From: Candidatus Zhuqueibacterota bacterium
Lineage (GTDB): Bacteria > Zhuqueibacterota > Zhuqueibacteria > Thermofontimicrobiales > Thiofontviventaceae
NCBI GenBank assembly: GCA_016931935.1
Contig: JAFGDW010000345.1
Location: 1-32,265, forward strand
DNA length: 32,265 bases
Direction of reading: 5' to 3'
In this document: positions 5,830-15,770 of the stretch, in pieces
Layout of the letters: each line of letters starts with the position of its first letter
Numbering within the stretch: the stretch's first letter is position 1
Notes under the pieces: generated by a model
Told to the model about the DNA's origin: nothing
The model's input: only the letters and a program-made list of their open reading frames with translations
Databases searched by the model: none
Position numbers and translations under genes: made by a program

Positions 5830-8199
5830 TTACTCATACTTCAACGTGTCCGCCGGATTGCTCAACACCGCTTGCGTGGTATGGTACATCGTGGCAAACA
5901 GCGCAGTTAAAAGCATAAGCCCGATGCTGACTATGTAATCCATCGGGATTAAATGATATTTATAGGCGCCGGGCGTGGTGATGGAAATAACGTAGCCAAG
6001 CGGACATGAAATGAATACGGACAATAGCAACAATCCTAGAAATTCCTTCGAGATTAAATAATACAATTGAGACGCCCTGGCGCCCAACACTTTGCGAATG
6101 CCAATTTCTTTGATACGCCGCTGCACGGCAAACGAAATGAGTCCGTACAATCCATTGGCGGCTATAGCAATCGCGATAATCGAGAAAGCGAAAAATATTT
6201 GCTCCAATAATTCCCACACATCTTTGCCGCCATATTCTCTGCGTTGATTGAAATAATAGGCGTCAACAATGGCGTCCGGGAAACTGGAGCGGAATGTCTG
6301 AGTTACTGCTTCGCGCGTGGCCTGGCCGCTGCCTGGTTGAACCCGAACGGCAAAAACATCACCATGCCGCATGTCATCGGTTTTCAGCATCATCATGTAG
6401 GCGGGTATTTTGCTGTGCACGCCATAAATGTGAAAATCTTTCGCCACACCGATAACTGTGTATTTGTTATTATCGAGTTTTTTTCCGATTGGATCGTCCC
6501 AGCCCAATTGCCGGCACGCTTCTTCATTGATAATACATGCATTTTTATCTGTCGCGTGGGCAGGTGAAAAATCCCGGCCCTTCACAATGTTAATTTGAAA
6601 TGTATTGATGAAATCGTAACTGACCAGATTGTAGCTGACGCCCATTTTGTCATCGGGCGCGCAGCCTTCCCAATTAATCTCGCGTCCCCAATTGCCATGA
6701 AACGGCGCATTGATGGAGTAGGATGCGGACGTTACGGCCGGATTCTGAAGCAACCTGGATTTTAACGTTTCGAAATCTCCGCCAACATTGTTACCGGAAA
6801 CGCGGCACATAATTAAATCATTCCGGTTAAATCCGTGGTCTTTGGTTTTCATGTAACGCACCTGTTTGCTCACATAAATCGTTGACAGAATAATCGTCAC
6901 GGAAATGATGAATTGGAACGCTACGAGAAACTTGCGGATGAATGTTTTGGAGCTGGTTTGTTTGCGGGAGCCCAGGTTGTCCTTTAAAATTTGCGCTGGC
7001 TGAAACGCAGACAAATAGAGCGACGGATATATGCCTGCAACAAGTCCGGTGATGGTGAACAGCGCCAGGAGAATTAATATAAAATGAAAATCTGCCACAT
7101 AATTGATGTCAAGCGGCCGTTCCACAATATTGTTAAAGCAGGGCAGCGTGAGTTCTGCCACAAGAAACGCAAGTATCATGGATATAAATGAGTAAAACAG
7201 AAATTCCCCGATAAATTGGCCGAAGATCGCGCTTTTATTGCCACCAATCACTTTACGGATGCCGATTTCTTTTTTGCGCAAGTTGGAATTGGCGGTCGCT
7301 AAATTAATAAAATTGATGCAAGCCAACAGCAGCACAAATAACGATATTCCCGCCATATAATCGAGCGCCACTTTATAGTCGCTTGTTTCATCCGGAGCAA
7401 TATGGAGTTCTGTGATTGGCTTCAGATAGAGTTTTTTGTAATTATCCGGCACATAGCGATCATTAAAATTGCAAATTTTATCATTCAGCTCGCCAACGGA
7501 TGTGTGTGGCTTTATCAGCACAATTGTGCGAACTGTAGCAACCGTGATATTTGATAAATCATTGTATTCTTTCCACGTTGTCACATGTTCTACTGTGCCA
7601 AGAGATACAAAATATTCAGGGCGAATATCGACATTAAACGGTAAGTCTTCAACGACGCCGGTGACTTCCAATAATTTATTTTTTGACGCTTTGATAAATT
7701 TTCCAACCGCTGACTCATTCGGGAAATATTTTTGGGCCAGTTCTTTTGTCAGAACAACAGAGAATGGATCGGTGAGCGCATCGCTTGCATTGCCTTCAAG
7801 AAACCGGGACGAAAAAATCGTAAAAATGGAGTTTTCCGCATAATATCCCTTGCGCTCCTGAAATGTCAATTCATCCGTTGAAGAAAGATATTCCCCATGA
7901 ATTTCATTTATTGTTGCTGTTTCCTCAAATTCAGGAAAATTCGCCTTCAGCTCATGGGCGAGGGCATAGCCTGTTTGCGTTGCAATGTCGGTATCATTCT
8001 TGAATTGCACAATTTGCTGCACCCGGTAAATGCGGTCGGCATCGGGATAGCTGGTATTCCAGTTCTGTTCGTAACGCACAAATAATAAAATCAGAATACA
8101 AGTGGCCATTCCGACCGTCAGTCCAAACAAATTAATTAGGCTATAATTCAAATGTTTGCGCATGGTTCGTAACAGTATTTTGAAGTAATTGACAATCAT
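5830..8199 (-). CDS. ABC transporter permease, duplicated FtsX/MacB type (permease 2)
   Basis: A 789-residue paralogue of permease 1. The N-terminal helix spans about residues 20-43 (NLFGLTVGMATCILILLFV) and is followed by a MacB-like periplasmic domain. The coupling motif EIGIRKVIGGNKSAI lies near residue 310, the second periplasmic domain covers about 445-660, and EIGIRKVLGARASQL lies near 698. It ends SNPADTLKYE. It begins 2 bases after the stop of the amidohydrolase-TPR gene, with AAGGA located inside that gene's last codons, so translation is coupled and the two products probably act together. Unlike the others its N-terminus contains an additional basic stretch (LLRTMRKHLN). Substrate unknown. 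Confidence 0.9.
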   Translation of the reverse strand: MIVNYFKILLRTMRKHLNYSLINLFGLTVGMATCILILLFVRYEQNWNTSYPDADRIYRVQQIVQFKNDTDIATQTGYALAHELKANFPEFEETATINEIHGEYLSSTDELTFQERKGYYAENSIFTIFSSRFLEGNASDALTDPFSVVLTKELAQKYFPNESAVGKFIKASKNKLLEVTGVVEDLPFNVDIRPEYFVSLGTVEHVTTWKEYNDLSNITVATVRTIVLIKPHTSVGELNDKICNFNDRYVPDNYKKLYLKPITELHIAPDETSDYKVALDYMAGISLFVLLLACINFINLATANSNLRKKEIGIRKVIGGNKSAIFGQFIGEFLFYSFISMILAFLVAELTLPCFNNIVERPLDINYVADFHFILILLALFTITGLVAGIYPSLYLSAFQPAQILKDNLGSRKQTSSKTFIRKFLVAFQFIISVTIILSTIYVSKQVRYMKTKDHGFNRNDLIMCRVSGNNVGGDFETLKSRLLQNPAVTSASYSINAPFHGNWGREINWEGCAPDDKMGVSYNLVSYDFINTFQINIVKGRDFSPAHATDKNACIINEEACRQLGWDDPIGKKLDNNKYTVIGVAKDFHIYGVHSKIPAYMMMLKTDDMRHGDVFAVRVQPGSGQATREAVTQTFRSSFPDAIVDAYYFNQRREYGGKDVWELLEQIFFAFSIIAIAIAANGLYGLISFAVQRRIKEIGIRKVLGARASQLYYLISKEFLGLLLLSVFISCPLGYVISITTPGAYKYHLIPMDYIVSIGLMLLTALFATMYHTTQAVLSNPADTLKYE

Positions 8200-8201
8200 T
8201 T

Positions 8202-10454
8202 TTATTTTTCCTTAAGTTGTGCCATGAGTGCTGTCATTTCGTTGTACATGCGGCGCTGCCAGTTTTCTTTTTGTGGATTCAATTCCAACGCCTTTTGACA
8301 TACGCTAACGGCTGCGTCAATATTCCCATTTTTTTGCCAGGCAAACGCCAGGTAATGCCAGGCGGTAAATGATTCCGGAAATTCATCCGCGCTCTGTTGA
8401 AGAACTTTAATGGCATTGGCCGTATCTCCGGCATTGAGGAGATCGCGCCCCAGATCATTCAGCGCCACCTGAATTCGCCAGATTTCCGATTGTTTCTCTG
8501 CGTGCGCTCGCACATCTTTCAAAGCGGCTAAATAGGACGTGTGGGCTTCATCGAACATTTTTTCTGTGCGATAATATTCGCCCATCATCAGGTTGCCTTT
8601 GAAAGCATCGCGTTTCAGCAGTTCTTCGGCCTGCTCTTTCGCTTTAATTTTATCGCCACCAATGAATCCGGGCACGACCAGGTAAAACCCGCACAAGTTG
8701 AGCCGGGCGTCCAGATGATCAGGATTGCAGGCGATGGCTGTTTCCAGTTCCGAGCGCATTTTCTTTGCCAGCCCCAATTTTTTGATTACGGAAACGCGAT
8801 CCATTTTTTTCTTCGATGCGATAGCTAACCAGTAATGATAGTCGGCGTTTTGTTCATCAAACGCTATCGCTTGTTCAAGTTGCTGGATTGCGTCATCAAT
8901 TTTGCCTTCATCGAGATCGATTCGTCCCAGATAAAACAGCGCGATATGATCAGTCGGTTGAATTTTTATCCGGTCTTCAAGTGTTGTCCGGGCAGCAGCA
9001 TACTGTTTTTGATTGTAAAATTGAATTGCCTGTTGTAGATCACCTGACGAATCGCTTAGGCTAGACGATTTGTTTGCATCCGTTGTATTCATTTTTTTTT
9101 GCAGTGCATTGGCAATTGATAAATTCTTGCTATTTTGATTTGATGAAAAAGCGCGTTTGCGGTATGCTTCACGATCTATTTTAACACCATCTTTCCAGAT
9201 TGCTATTATATTTCGGGTCGCCAGAATGTCATTTGTCGGATCGCCGCTGACAAGCAGCAGATCGGCATGATTTCCCGGTTGAATTCGACGCTGTTCAGTG
9301 AGATGAAATATATTCGCAGGAATAGAAGTAGCGGATGCGAGCGCTTCAATTGGTGTCAAGCCAGCCTGAACCAGCAATTCCAGTTCACGGTGTAAACTGG
9401 CGCCGTGCGCTGTTCCCGGATTTGATGCGTCTGTGCCGGCGAGAATGGGAACGCCCGCGTCACGTAATTGACGCACAGCGTGTTTCGCGGCGTTAAAAGC
9501 GGCGCGCCCTGTCGCTGTTGGAAAACGAAGTTGCAGCCGGTCTTTGTCGTCTGCATTGAGCAAGGGCGACATGTTGGGATCGTTTAATAGGGCGTCGGGA
9601 TCAAATGCGCCGCTTAAACTTTCGAGCACGGTGAGTGTGGGAATGACAAACGCGTGATGCTGTGCAACGAAGTTCCCAAATTCAGGATCATACGCGTCGT
9701 CGGAGAAAATGTGCGCCAAACCATCGGCGCCGGCCTCTATCACGCGGCGGGCGTCGGCTAACGTCGCAATGTGCACGACGGTGAGTTTTTTATTTTGATG
9801 AGCTGCCTGAATGATGCCGGATATCGTCGGCATATTCAATGTGGGCCAGTCTATTCCATAAGTATGCCCATCATCGACAATAATTTTGATAAAATCGGAT
9901 CCTTCGGCAATACGGGCGTTAATAAATGCCCGCGCTTCATCCGGCGTGGAGATTGTTGGAATGTATGAAAAATATTCCGTACCATGCCCTTCCGGCGCAG
10001 TCACCAATGTGCCAGCCGACATCAGACGCGCCATATCAGCCGCATGTCCCGTAGATTCTTCAGTCTTAATTCGTGTCATCACTTCAATTTCCATCCCCAT
10101 ATCGACAACTGACGTGACGCCAAAAATGAGCGATTGTTTTAAATCCTGCTCATCAGCAACATGAACATGCGCGTCGATCAGGCCCGGCAGCAGCGTTTTG
10201 CCTGCGCCGTCGATTCGCTCTGTTTCGTTCGGAATGTCGACATCAGTCCCAACAGCGATGATTTTGCCCTCTCCAAAAAGGACAGCGCCCTTGGGGATAA
10301 CTTGCTCGCCATCAAATATACGCACGTTTTCAATGATATGTAATTTATCCGTCGCCCGGACCGGACAATTATTGAACGGAAGCGAGGTGAAGATAATTGC
10401 CACTATACAGATATATTTTGTGAGACGCATTTTCAGAATTTTATTGCTAATCAC
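8202..10454 (-). CDS. Exported amidohydrolase fused to TPR repeats
   Basis: About 750 residues. A signal-peptide-like hydrophobic segment comes first, then an imidazolonepropionase-type amidohydrolase: LPGLIDAHVHV (metal HxH near residue 96), SDFIKIIVDDG (candidate bridging Lys near 189), VVHIATLADA and GADGLAHIF (His near 227 and 247), AGTDAS (Asp near 341). The set of metal ligands looks complete, so it should be an active hydrolase of a cyclic amide or dipeptide-like substrate. From about residue 475 to the end the chain consists of TPR helices (e.g. ALFYLGRIDLDEGKIDDAI, WHYLAFAWQKNGNIDAAV), a protein-binding scaffold. GTG at 10454 is chosen because GGAGG lies 4 bases upstream; ATG at 10430 is the alternative. 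It is coupled to permease 2. Confidence 0.85.
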   Translation of the reverse strand: MISNKILKMRLTKYICIVAIIFTSLPFNNCPVRATDKLHIIENVRIFDGEQVIPKGAVLFGEGKIIAVGTDVDIPNETERIDGAGKTLLPGLIDAHVHVADEQDLKQSLIFGVTSVVDMGMEIEVMTRIKTEESTGHAADMARLMSAGTLVTAPEGHGTEYFSYIPTISTPDEARAFINARIAEGSDFIKIIVDDGHTYGIDWPTLNMPTISGIIQAAHQNKKLTVVHIATLADARRVIEAGADGLAHIFSDDAYDPEFGNFVAQHHAFVIPTLTVLESLSGAFDPDALLNDPNMSPLLNADDKDRLQLRFPTATGRAAFNAAKHAVRQLRDAGVPILAGTDASNPGTAHGASLHRELELLVQAGLTPIEALASATSIPANIFHLTEQRRIQPGNHADLLLVSGDPTNDILATRNIIAIWKDGVKIDREAYRKRAFSSNQNSKNLSIANALQKKMNTTDANKSSSLSDSSGDLQQAIQFYNQKQYAAARTTLEDRIKIQPTDHIALFYLGRIDLDEGKIDDAIQQLEQAIAFDEQNADYHYWLAIASKKKMDRVSVIKKLGLAKKMRSELETAIACNPDHLDARLNLCGFYLVVPGFIGGDKIKAKEQAEELLKRDAFKGNLMMGEYYRTEKMFDEAHTSYLAALKDVRAHAEKQSEIWRIQVALNDLGRDLLNAGDTANAIKVLQQSADEFPESFTAWHYLAFAWQKNGNIDAAVSVCQKALELNPQKENWQRRMYNEMTALMAQLKEK

Positions 10455-10533
10455 ATTTCCTCCATGCAATCCAATGATCTATAAACAATGCATAAAAAAT
10501 TGCTTATCGATAAATGAAAAGTTGTCTTTTTAT

Positions 10534-10550
10534 TTGTTCACTGATTAATG
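10534..10550. repeat. Short heptamer-like remnant at permease 3 terminus
   Basis: On the minus strand this reads about two units of the CAGTnnn heptamer family (CAGTGAA plus a degenerate neighbour), right after the stop of permease 3. Weak on its own; listed because of its position. Confidence 0.3.
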
Positions 10551-10553
10551 AAA

Positions 10554-12941
10554 TTATTCATAACGAAGCGCATCAACCGGATTGGCCGTGGCTGCACGAA
10601 TCGCCTGCCAGATTATAGTCGCAAGCGCAATGATCAATGCAACAATGCCCGCCAGTAAAAATGTCCCCGGATTCATGTTGATGCGGTAGGCAAACTGGCG
10701 CAACCAGTGATTCATTGCAATCCATGAAACGGGAGCGGCTATCAGCGAAGCAACAGCAACCCACATGGCAATTTCTTTGGAAAGCATCACAACCACGCCG
10801 GACACCGACGCGCCCAAAATTTTGCGAATACCAATTTCCTTAGTGCGCTGCTCCGCCATGAATGATGCTAATCCGAGCAGTCCTAGGCAGGCGATAAAAA
10901 TCGCCAGCGCGGTGAAATATGAAAAAATGGCGCGCAGCTTTTCGTCGGTACGATATTGCTGATCAAACGATTCATCAAGGAAAAAGTAGTCAAACGCACG
11001 ATTGGGATCAGATGCTTGCCAGACGCGCTTAATGTCAGCTAACGTGGCAGGAATGTTACCCGGCTGAATTTTAACCATAATTGAACGTAAGAATGTTGGA
11101 TCGTAGCCGATGTAAAGCGGCTCAATGATTTGGCGCGCGGATCGATAATGAAAATCTTTAACCACGCCCACAATTTTTTTATAATCCTGACCATCGCCGG
11201 AACCGATACGTTTGCCCAACGGCTGTGTCCAACCCAATTCCCTGGCAGTCGCTTCGTTTATGAGAATTGAGTTCTCCTTGTCCGACGTCATTTGCTCGGA
11301 GAAATTGCGTCCCTCGGAAAATTGGATGTCGAGCGTCGGCAGCAGATCCGGATCGATGCTCATGAAATTCATCATCATGGTCTGGCCTTCGGGCAAACCT
11401 TCCGGCGCGAATGAGCCGCCACTCGATTCCTGGCCGGGATAATGCGATGAGGCGGCAACATTCACTACGGTGGGGATGTTGCGCAGTTCTGCCTTTAGTG
11501 TAGGAATCGATTGTTTCGCATTTTGGTCGATTAACGGAAGCGCGACGACTTGTTGTTTGTCAAAACCGAGCGATTTATTTTTTATGTACTGAAGTTGGCG
11601 GATAATTACCACTGTGCCAACAATCAATGAAATTGAAATAACGAACTGAATAACAACGAGCGCCTGCCGGAAACGCGCGTTGGATGTATTCACATTAAGT
11701 TTATTCTTTAGCACATCAATCGGCTGGAAACTGGAAAGGTACAGCGCCGGGTAACTGCCAGCAATGATTCCTGCCACACATGCCAGTCCCAGAAAACCGG
11801 AAATCAACCAGGGTGAATTCAAAAATTGTGTATGCAGATCACGATCGGCAATGGATGCGAAGAAAGGAAGCGTTATGAAAACAACGGCCAGCGCGATAAT
11901 GAATGAGACCACGCTGTATAGCAGTGATTCGCCGAAAAATTGCATCACGAGCTGCTGACGATTTCCGCCAATCACTTTCCGCAAACCAATTTCGCGCGCC
12001 CGTTTTGCAGAACGAGCCGTTGCCAAATTCATGAAGTTGATGCAGGCGATGAACAGAATTAACGCGCCAATCGCGCTGAACACATAGACATACAAAATAT
12101 CGCTGTTTTCCGACATTTCGTGGCGCAAATGCGAATGCAAATGAATGTCAGTCATGGGCTGAAGAAAATATTCCACGGCCACGCCAGCTTTGGCAAAATC
12201 ATCGCCGATGTACTGCTTCACCATAGCCGGAAGTTTTTGTTCCAGTTCACGAATGTTCGCGTCACCGGTGACTAAAATATACGAATAATTGCTGAAGCCG
12301 GTCAGCCAGGATTCGATATCCTGATTGAGTGAAGACAGTGTTTGAAACGAGGCCAGCATATCAAATTGAATATGCGAATTGGATGGCAGGTCGCGCATGA
12401 CGCCTGTCACCGTATAGTTGTACTGCCCGTTAATTTTTAAAATTTGCCCGATTGGATTACTATCGCCGAAGTATTTGCGCTTCAACGATTCCGTCAGCAC
12501 TATTGAAAATGGCGATGCCAGCGCTGTTTTAGGAGCGCCCTGAACCATGGGAAACGTGAACACATCGAAAACAGACGCGTCAGCAAAATACCCTTTTTCT
12601 TCGACAAACAATTTGTCCTGATATTTCACAGTCAGCTTTCGCATCGTGCGAAATCGCGTGGCATCGATCACCTCCGGTAAATCATTGCGCATGGCAATTG
12701 CCGGCGGGTAATTCGTCGTTGCAATCGGCGTGGTTGTGCCGCCAAGCGTCAGGTTCGATGCGATCCGTATGATGCGGGGCGCATTTGTGTGAAATGTATC
12801 GTAGCCCAGTTCTGTTGAAATGTATAAAATTATGATCATGCTGCACGCCAGTCCAATCGATAATCCGGCAATATTGATCAGCGCATAACTTTTTTGTTTC
12901 AAGATAAAGCGATAGGCAATTTTCAGATAATTTTTAAACAT
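10554..12941 (-). CDS. ABC transporter permease, duplicated FtsX/MacB type (permease 3)
   Basis: A 795-residue permease. The start at 12941 (MFKNYLKIAYRFILKQ) is preferred over an upstream in-frame ATG at 12968, because GGAG lies 7 bases before it and MFKNYLK is also the start of permease 1. Topology as in the paralogues: first helix about 20-43, MacB-like domain with QFDMLASFQTLSSL, EIGLRKVIGGNRQQL near residue 317, second periplasmic domain, EIGIRKILGASVSGV near 702, end ANPVDALRYE. It lies between two exported hydrolases, the alpha/beta hydrolase upstream and the amidohydrolase-TPR gene downstream, which suggests a co-transcribed enzyme-transporter group. Intact. Confidence 0.9.
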   Translation of the reverse strand: MFKNYLKIAYRFILKQKSYALINIAGLSIGLACSMIIILYISTELGYDTFHTNAPRIIRIASNLTLGGTTTPIATTNYPPAIAMRNDLPEVIDATRFRTMRKLTVKYQDKLFVEEKGYFADASVFDVFTFPMVQGAPKTALASPFSIVLTESLKRKYFGDSNPIGQILKINGQYNYTVTGVMRDLPSNSHIQFDMLASFQTLSSLNQDIESWLTGFSNYSYILVTGDANIRELEQKLPAMVKQYIGDDFAKAGVAVEYFLQPMTDIHLHSHLRHEMSENSDILYVYVFSAIGALILFIACINFMNLATARSAKRAREIGLRKVIGGNRQQLVMQFFGESLLYSVVSFIIALAVVFITLPFFASIADRDLHTQFLNSPWLISGFLGLACVAGIIAGSYPALYLSSFQPIDVLKNKLNVNTSNARFRQALVVIQFVISISLIVGTVVIIRQLQYIKNKSLGFDKQQVVALPLIDQNAKQSIPTLKAELRNIPTVVNVAASSHYPGQESSGGSFAPEGLPEGQTMMMNFMSIDPDLLPTLDIQFSEGRNFSEQMTSDKENSILINEATARELGWTQPLGKRIGSGDGQDYKKIVGVVKDFHYRSARQIIEPLYIGYDPTFLRSIMVKIQPGNIPATLADIKRVWQASDPNRAFDYFFLDESFDQQYRTDEKLRAIFSYFTALAIFIACLGLLGLASFMAEQRTKEIGIRKILGASVSGVVVMLSKEIAMWVAVASLIAAPVSWIAMNHWLRQFAYRINMNPGTFLLAGIVALIIALATIIWQAIRAATANPVDALRYE

Positions 12942-12958
12942 GAATTTCTCCAACGTTA

Positions 12959-13012
12959 CAATGATCAATGAGCAGTAAACAATGAACCGTGATTTACTCA
13001 GTGATCAATGAT
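12959..13012. repeat. Heptamer tandem repeat, CAATGAT/CAGTGAT family
   Basis: Seven units in a 7-base register (CAATGAT, CAATGAG, CAGTAAA, CAATGAA, CCGTGAT, then a 5-base slip, CAGTGAT, CAATGAT) fill the gap upstream of permease 3. Same family as 3991-4018. Confidence 0.75.
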
Positions 13013-13057
13013 TATGAGAGAGTTGCGTTTTAACATGTGACCGTCATCCCTAATATT

Positions 13058-14653
13058 TCACTCCATGATTTGATTATGACGATGTGTATTATGTTTTTTT
13101 TGCACTCTTCGAATTACTAAATAGCTAGTTCCAATTATGATTGCAATGATGAGCGCAATGATGCCCAGGCCAAGTTTTGCCATAAATGGAAATCCATGAG
13201 CAACAGTGAAATTCATCGGAATGGTTTTGTTTAGCGATTGGTCTGCCACGCCGGTTTCATAAAAACTGGAAATCAACCGCTGACAGGCTTCGGGATTGGG
13301 CCATTGAATATTCATGTGGCCGCGTTCAGCTAAAATGAAATGGCGGCCATTTTTAAGATGCGGTAGAAGGTCCTGCACTGCGTAACGAGTGGGTGTGCCA
13401 ACATCGATGCTTCCGCTTAAAAGCAGGGTTTCGACATCCGAGTCCTGAAGTGTGCGGTATTGTTTCGGAATCGATTTGACGGGCCAACCGCCGTAGTTCA
13501 TAGGACTCCAGAGAAGTTGGCTCATTGGCGATCCCATCGGATATTGTTCCGTTGGCGCCATGTCTGCAATATAATCGCGGATTGAATCATAGTCGGCGCT
13601 CACCGCTTTGCATGCCAATTCTCCCCAGGTAAACATCTCTGGCAGAACAAAATCGTAAGCCAGGGACATCAAAGCAAGTCCGCTATAATCGCCATCCCGC
13701 GCGGCAATGAACGCGTCAAAAACAAGCGGCATTGCGGCATTATCAAAAAGCAGGCAAAACGCGACGGATCGAACTTTTCCTTCATCGATTGGCAAAAACA
13801 GCCAATGGTCCGGCATCCTTTTTAATACGTTCATCATATCTGAATAAAGATCGTTTGACCTGGCGCTCGCATCAGGATCATTGGCCCAAAGCTTTGAATA
13901 ATCCCGAAGCTGTTCATCTAACACATCGCGCTCCCACACGAAACGGCCGGGAGGATTAATGGATATCATGGCGCTTCGATGAATTCGTTCCGGATGAATT
14001 AGCCCATACAAGTAAGCGACCCGCGTTCCATAACTGGCGCTTTTAAGATTTATCTTCTCATAACCGAACGCTTGTCTGGCTGTTTCGAGATCTTTAATGA
14101 CATCGATTATGGTGTAACAATCAATATCCACACCTTCTTCTCGTAAACGCTGCGCGCTTTCTTGCCAGGCTTTGCTTATTGCCCTCAGGGATTTTTCACT
14201 AAAGATATCTCCCCTGCCCTTTACTGCTTTTTTTAGTTCCGGGCATGAGAGAATCGATGAGCCATCCACTCCTCGATACCCGAGTAGTATGATATCGTGA
14301 TGTGGCATAAGATACCATAACATCCCCACGTGTTCCATATTACTCATACCCGGGCCGCCGGTAAGCCGAAAAACGGGTTCGAGTGGCTTTTCGGCGTTGG
14401 TTCGGACACGTATTAATGGAAGATGGATAAATCGGGAGTTGTTCCCATTGCGGTTTTCCCGAACGGTTAGTGTTCCCAGATCAACAGAATATTCTGTATT
14501 TGCATAAATCATTTTTTCGGTAACAATAGTTAACGCCCCTTCATTCAGTTCAAGCGAAGGCTCTGGGAAGGTAAACGAACGTTTCCCACAATTAACAAAT
14601 AATAAATGGCTGATGAATATAAAAACTATAAGTATTGACACGATGCGAGTCAT
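13058..14653 (-). CDS. Exported alpha/beta hydrolase (S33 / proline iminopeptidase-like), membrane anchored
   Basis: A 531-residue protein. An N-terminal hydrophobic signal ends in FVNCGKRS, possibly a lipobox although Asn at -1 is unusual. The alpha/beta hydrolase core has FRLTGGPGMSNM (oxyanion region), the nucleophile elbow SASYGTRVAYLYG (Ser near 206), Asp in LLSGSIDVGTP (near 416) and His in AERGHMNIQW (near 445). Tripeptidyl/proline iminopeptidases normally read GGSYGT; here the first two positions are Ser-Ala, but nucleophile, Asp and His are present. A C-terminal hydrophobic helix (about 488-512, LGLGIIALIIAIIIG) followed by RRVQKKH anchors it in the inner membrane with the enzyme outside. 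AAGGA lies 8 bases before the ATG. It lies directly upstream of permease 3; probable peptide or ester hydrolase. Confidence 0.8.
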   Translation of the reverse strand: MTRIVSILIVFIFISHLLFVNCGKRSFTFPEPSLELNEGALTIVTEKMIYANTEYSVDLGTLTVRENRNGNNSRFIHLPLIRVRTNAEKPLEPVFRLTGGPGMSNMEHVGMLWYLMPHHDIILLGYRGVDGSSILSCPELKKAVKGRGDIFSEKSLRAISKAWQESAQRLREEGVDIDCYTIIDVIKDLETARQAFGYEKINLKSASYGTRVAYLYGLIHPERIHRSAMISINPPGRFVWERDVLDEQLRDYSKLWANDPDASARSNDLYSDMMNVLKRMPDHWLFLPIDEGKVRSVAFCLLFDNAAMPLVFDAFIAARDGDYSGLALMSLAYDFVLPEMFTWGELACKAVSADYDSIRDYIADMAPTEQYPMGSPMSQLLWSPMNYGGWPVKSIPKQYRTLQDSDVETLLLSGSIDVGTPTRYAVQDLLPHLKNGRHFILAERGHMNIQWPNPEACQRLISSFYETGVADQSLNKTIPMNFTVAHGFPFMAKLGLGIIALIIAIIIGTSYLVIRRVQKKHNTHRHNQIME

Positions 14654-14778
14654 TGTGTTATCCTTTGCATATTGACCAGAATGGAGTGCAATTTTCTGAT
14701 ATGAAGTTCTCGATTCTATGGATTCATTTAGTTAACTTTCTATCCGGATATAAAGTATCGGAATCTTCGCGTTGCGAG

Positions 14779-15468
14779 TTATTCATATCGCAATGCTTCG
14801 ACCGGATTGGCTGCTGCCGCCCGGACCGCTTGCCAGCTTTCCAGATCCTGATAAAACCACTGCCGCATATTTTCAATCGGGAAGGCATAGTCGAATTGCA
14901 GATGAGAATTTTCCGGAACGTGAATTATGCCGGTAATAGTCAAATCGACATCATCTTTTTTCAAGATGTGACCAATGGCGTTTTCGTCGCCAAAATATTT
15001 TTGAGCCATCTTGTCGGAAATGACAACCGAGAGTTTTTCATTTAGCGCGGTTAGGGGATTGCCCTGTAAAAAGGGAAATGAAAACATTTGAAAAAATGAT
15101 GGATCCACAGCCGCCCAGCGGTCGTTGGTGAACGATTTGTCGCCGCGCTGAATCAGCCAGCCGGAAAATCCGCCCATGTAGCGCGCCATCGTCGTGACTT
15201 CGGGATATTGGTCGTGTAACGCCGGTCCTAATGCGTTGGGTGAATTGGATGATGCAGTCTGGTTGTCACCTGTATTGGTTTCAGTGATAATGCGATAAAT
15301 GTCATTTCTATTTTCATGAAAGCGATCAAAACTCACTTCATCTATTGCCCAAAGTAAAATGAGAAAGCTGCATGCCATGCCAATCGCCAGACCGGCGATG
15401 TTGATAAAAGCATATCCGCGATATTTAATGAGATTGCGAAAGGTGATTTTTAGATAATTGAGTAACAT
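14779..15468 (-). pseudogene. Permease with an in-frame internal deletion (permease 4 relic)
   Basis: A 229-residue frame. Residues 1-212 are a normal permease N-terminus: MLLNYLKITFRNLIKYRGYA, a membrane helix, and the MacB-like domain up to NSHLQFDYAFPIENM and QDLESW. Residues 213-229 are the normal C-terminus, QAVRAAAANPVEALRYE. About 560 residues, including three of the four FtsX parts and both EIG(I/L)RK coupling motifs, are missing. The junction lies at a Trp codon (14833-14835): paralogues carry ESW at the left border and WQA at the right, so recombination over a very short shared sequence would explain the fusion. It cannot work as a permease, but the frame is open and could give a one-helix periplasmic protein. 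Confidence 0.85.
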
Positions 15469-15488
15469 GATTATAACCTTTTTTAATC

Positions 15489-15517
15489 TTGCAAAACATG
15501 ATAAATAGTTTTATATT
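15489..15517 (+). promoter_or_regulatory. Promoter of DUF433/DUF5615 pair
   Basis: TTGCAA (15489-15494), 17 bases, TATATT (15512-15517), 27 bases before the start. It lies in the short gap between this pair and the divergent permease relic. Confidence 0.55.
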
Positions 15518-15544
15518 GGTTTAAGCCACGAACTGGAGATTTCG

Positions 15545-15769
15545 ATGAAACGAATTCTAACTGATCCTTCAATATGTCATGGAAAAGCGCACATCGAAGG
15601 AACACGAATCCCTGTGCACATCATCCTTGATCTTCTCGCAGCGGGAGAAACACATGCAAATATTTTAGATGCATATTCGCAGATTTCAGAATCTGATATT
15701 TTAAAATGCATACAATACGCAGCCAAAATTGCCAGAGAAGAAGTGATTATGGATTCAGAGGCTGCCTGA
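15545..15769 (+). CDS. DUF433-family antitoxin
   Basis: A 74-residue protein of the DUF433 type: it opens MKRILTDPSICHGKAHIEGT, with the diagnostic GTRIPV, then LLAAGETHANILDAYSQISESDI and a helix KCIQYAAKIAREE. DUF433 proteins form a winged-helix fold and are commonly encoded directly before DUF5615 PIN-like proteins, where they act as antitoxin and repressor. GGAG (15535-15538) lies 6 bases before the ATG. One base separates its stop from the toxin start. Confidence 0.85.
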   Translation: MKRILTDPSICHGKAHIEGTRIPVHIILDLLAAGETHANILDAYSQISESDILKCIQYAAKIAREEVIMDSEAA

Positions 15770-15770
15770 T

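Noticed and set aside
14635-15045. A 136-residue plus-strand frame over the permease 4 relic.
   Set aside because: It is antisense to the relic, whose sequence matches the paralogues residue by residue.
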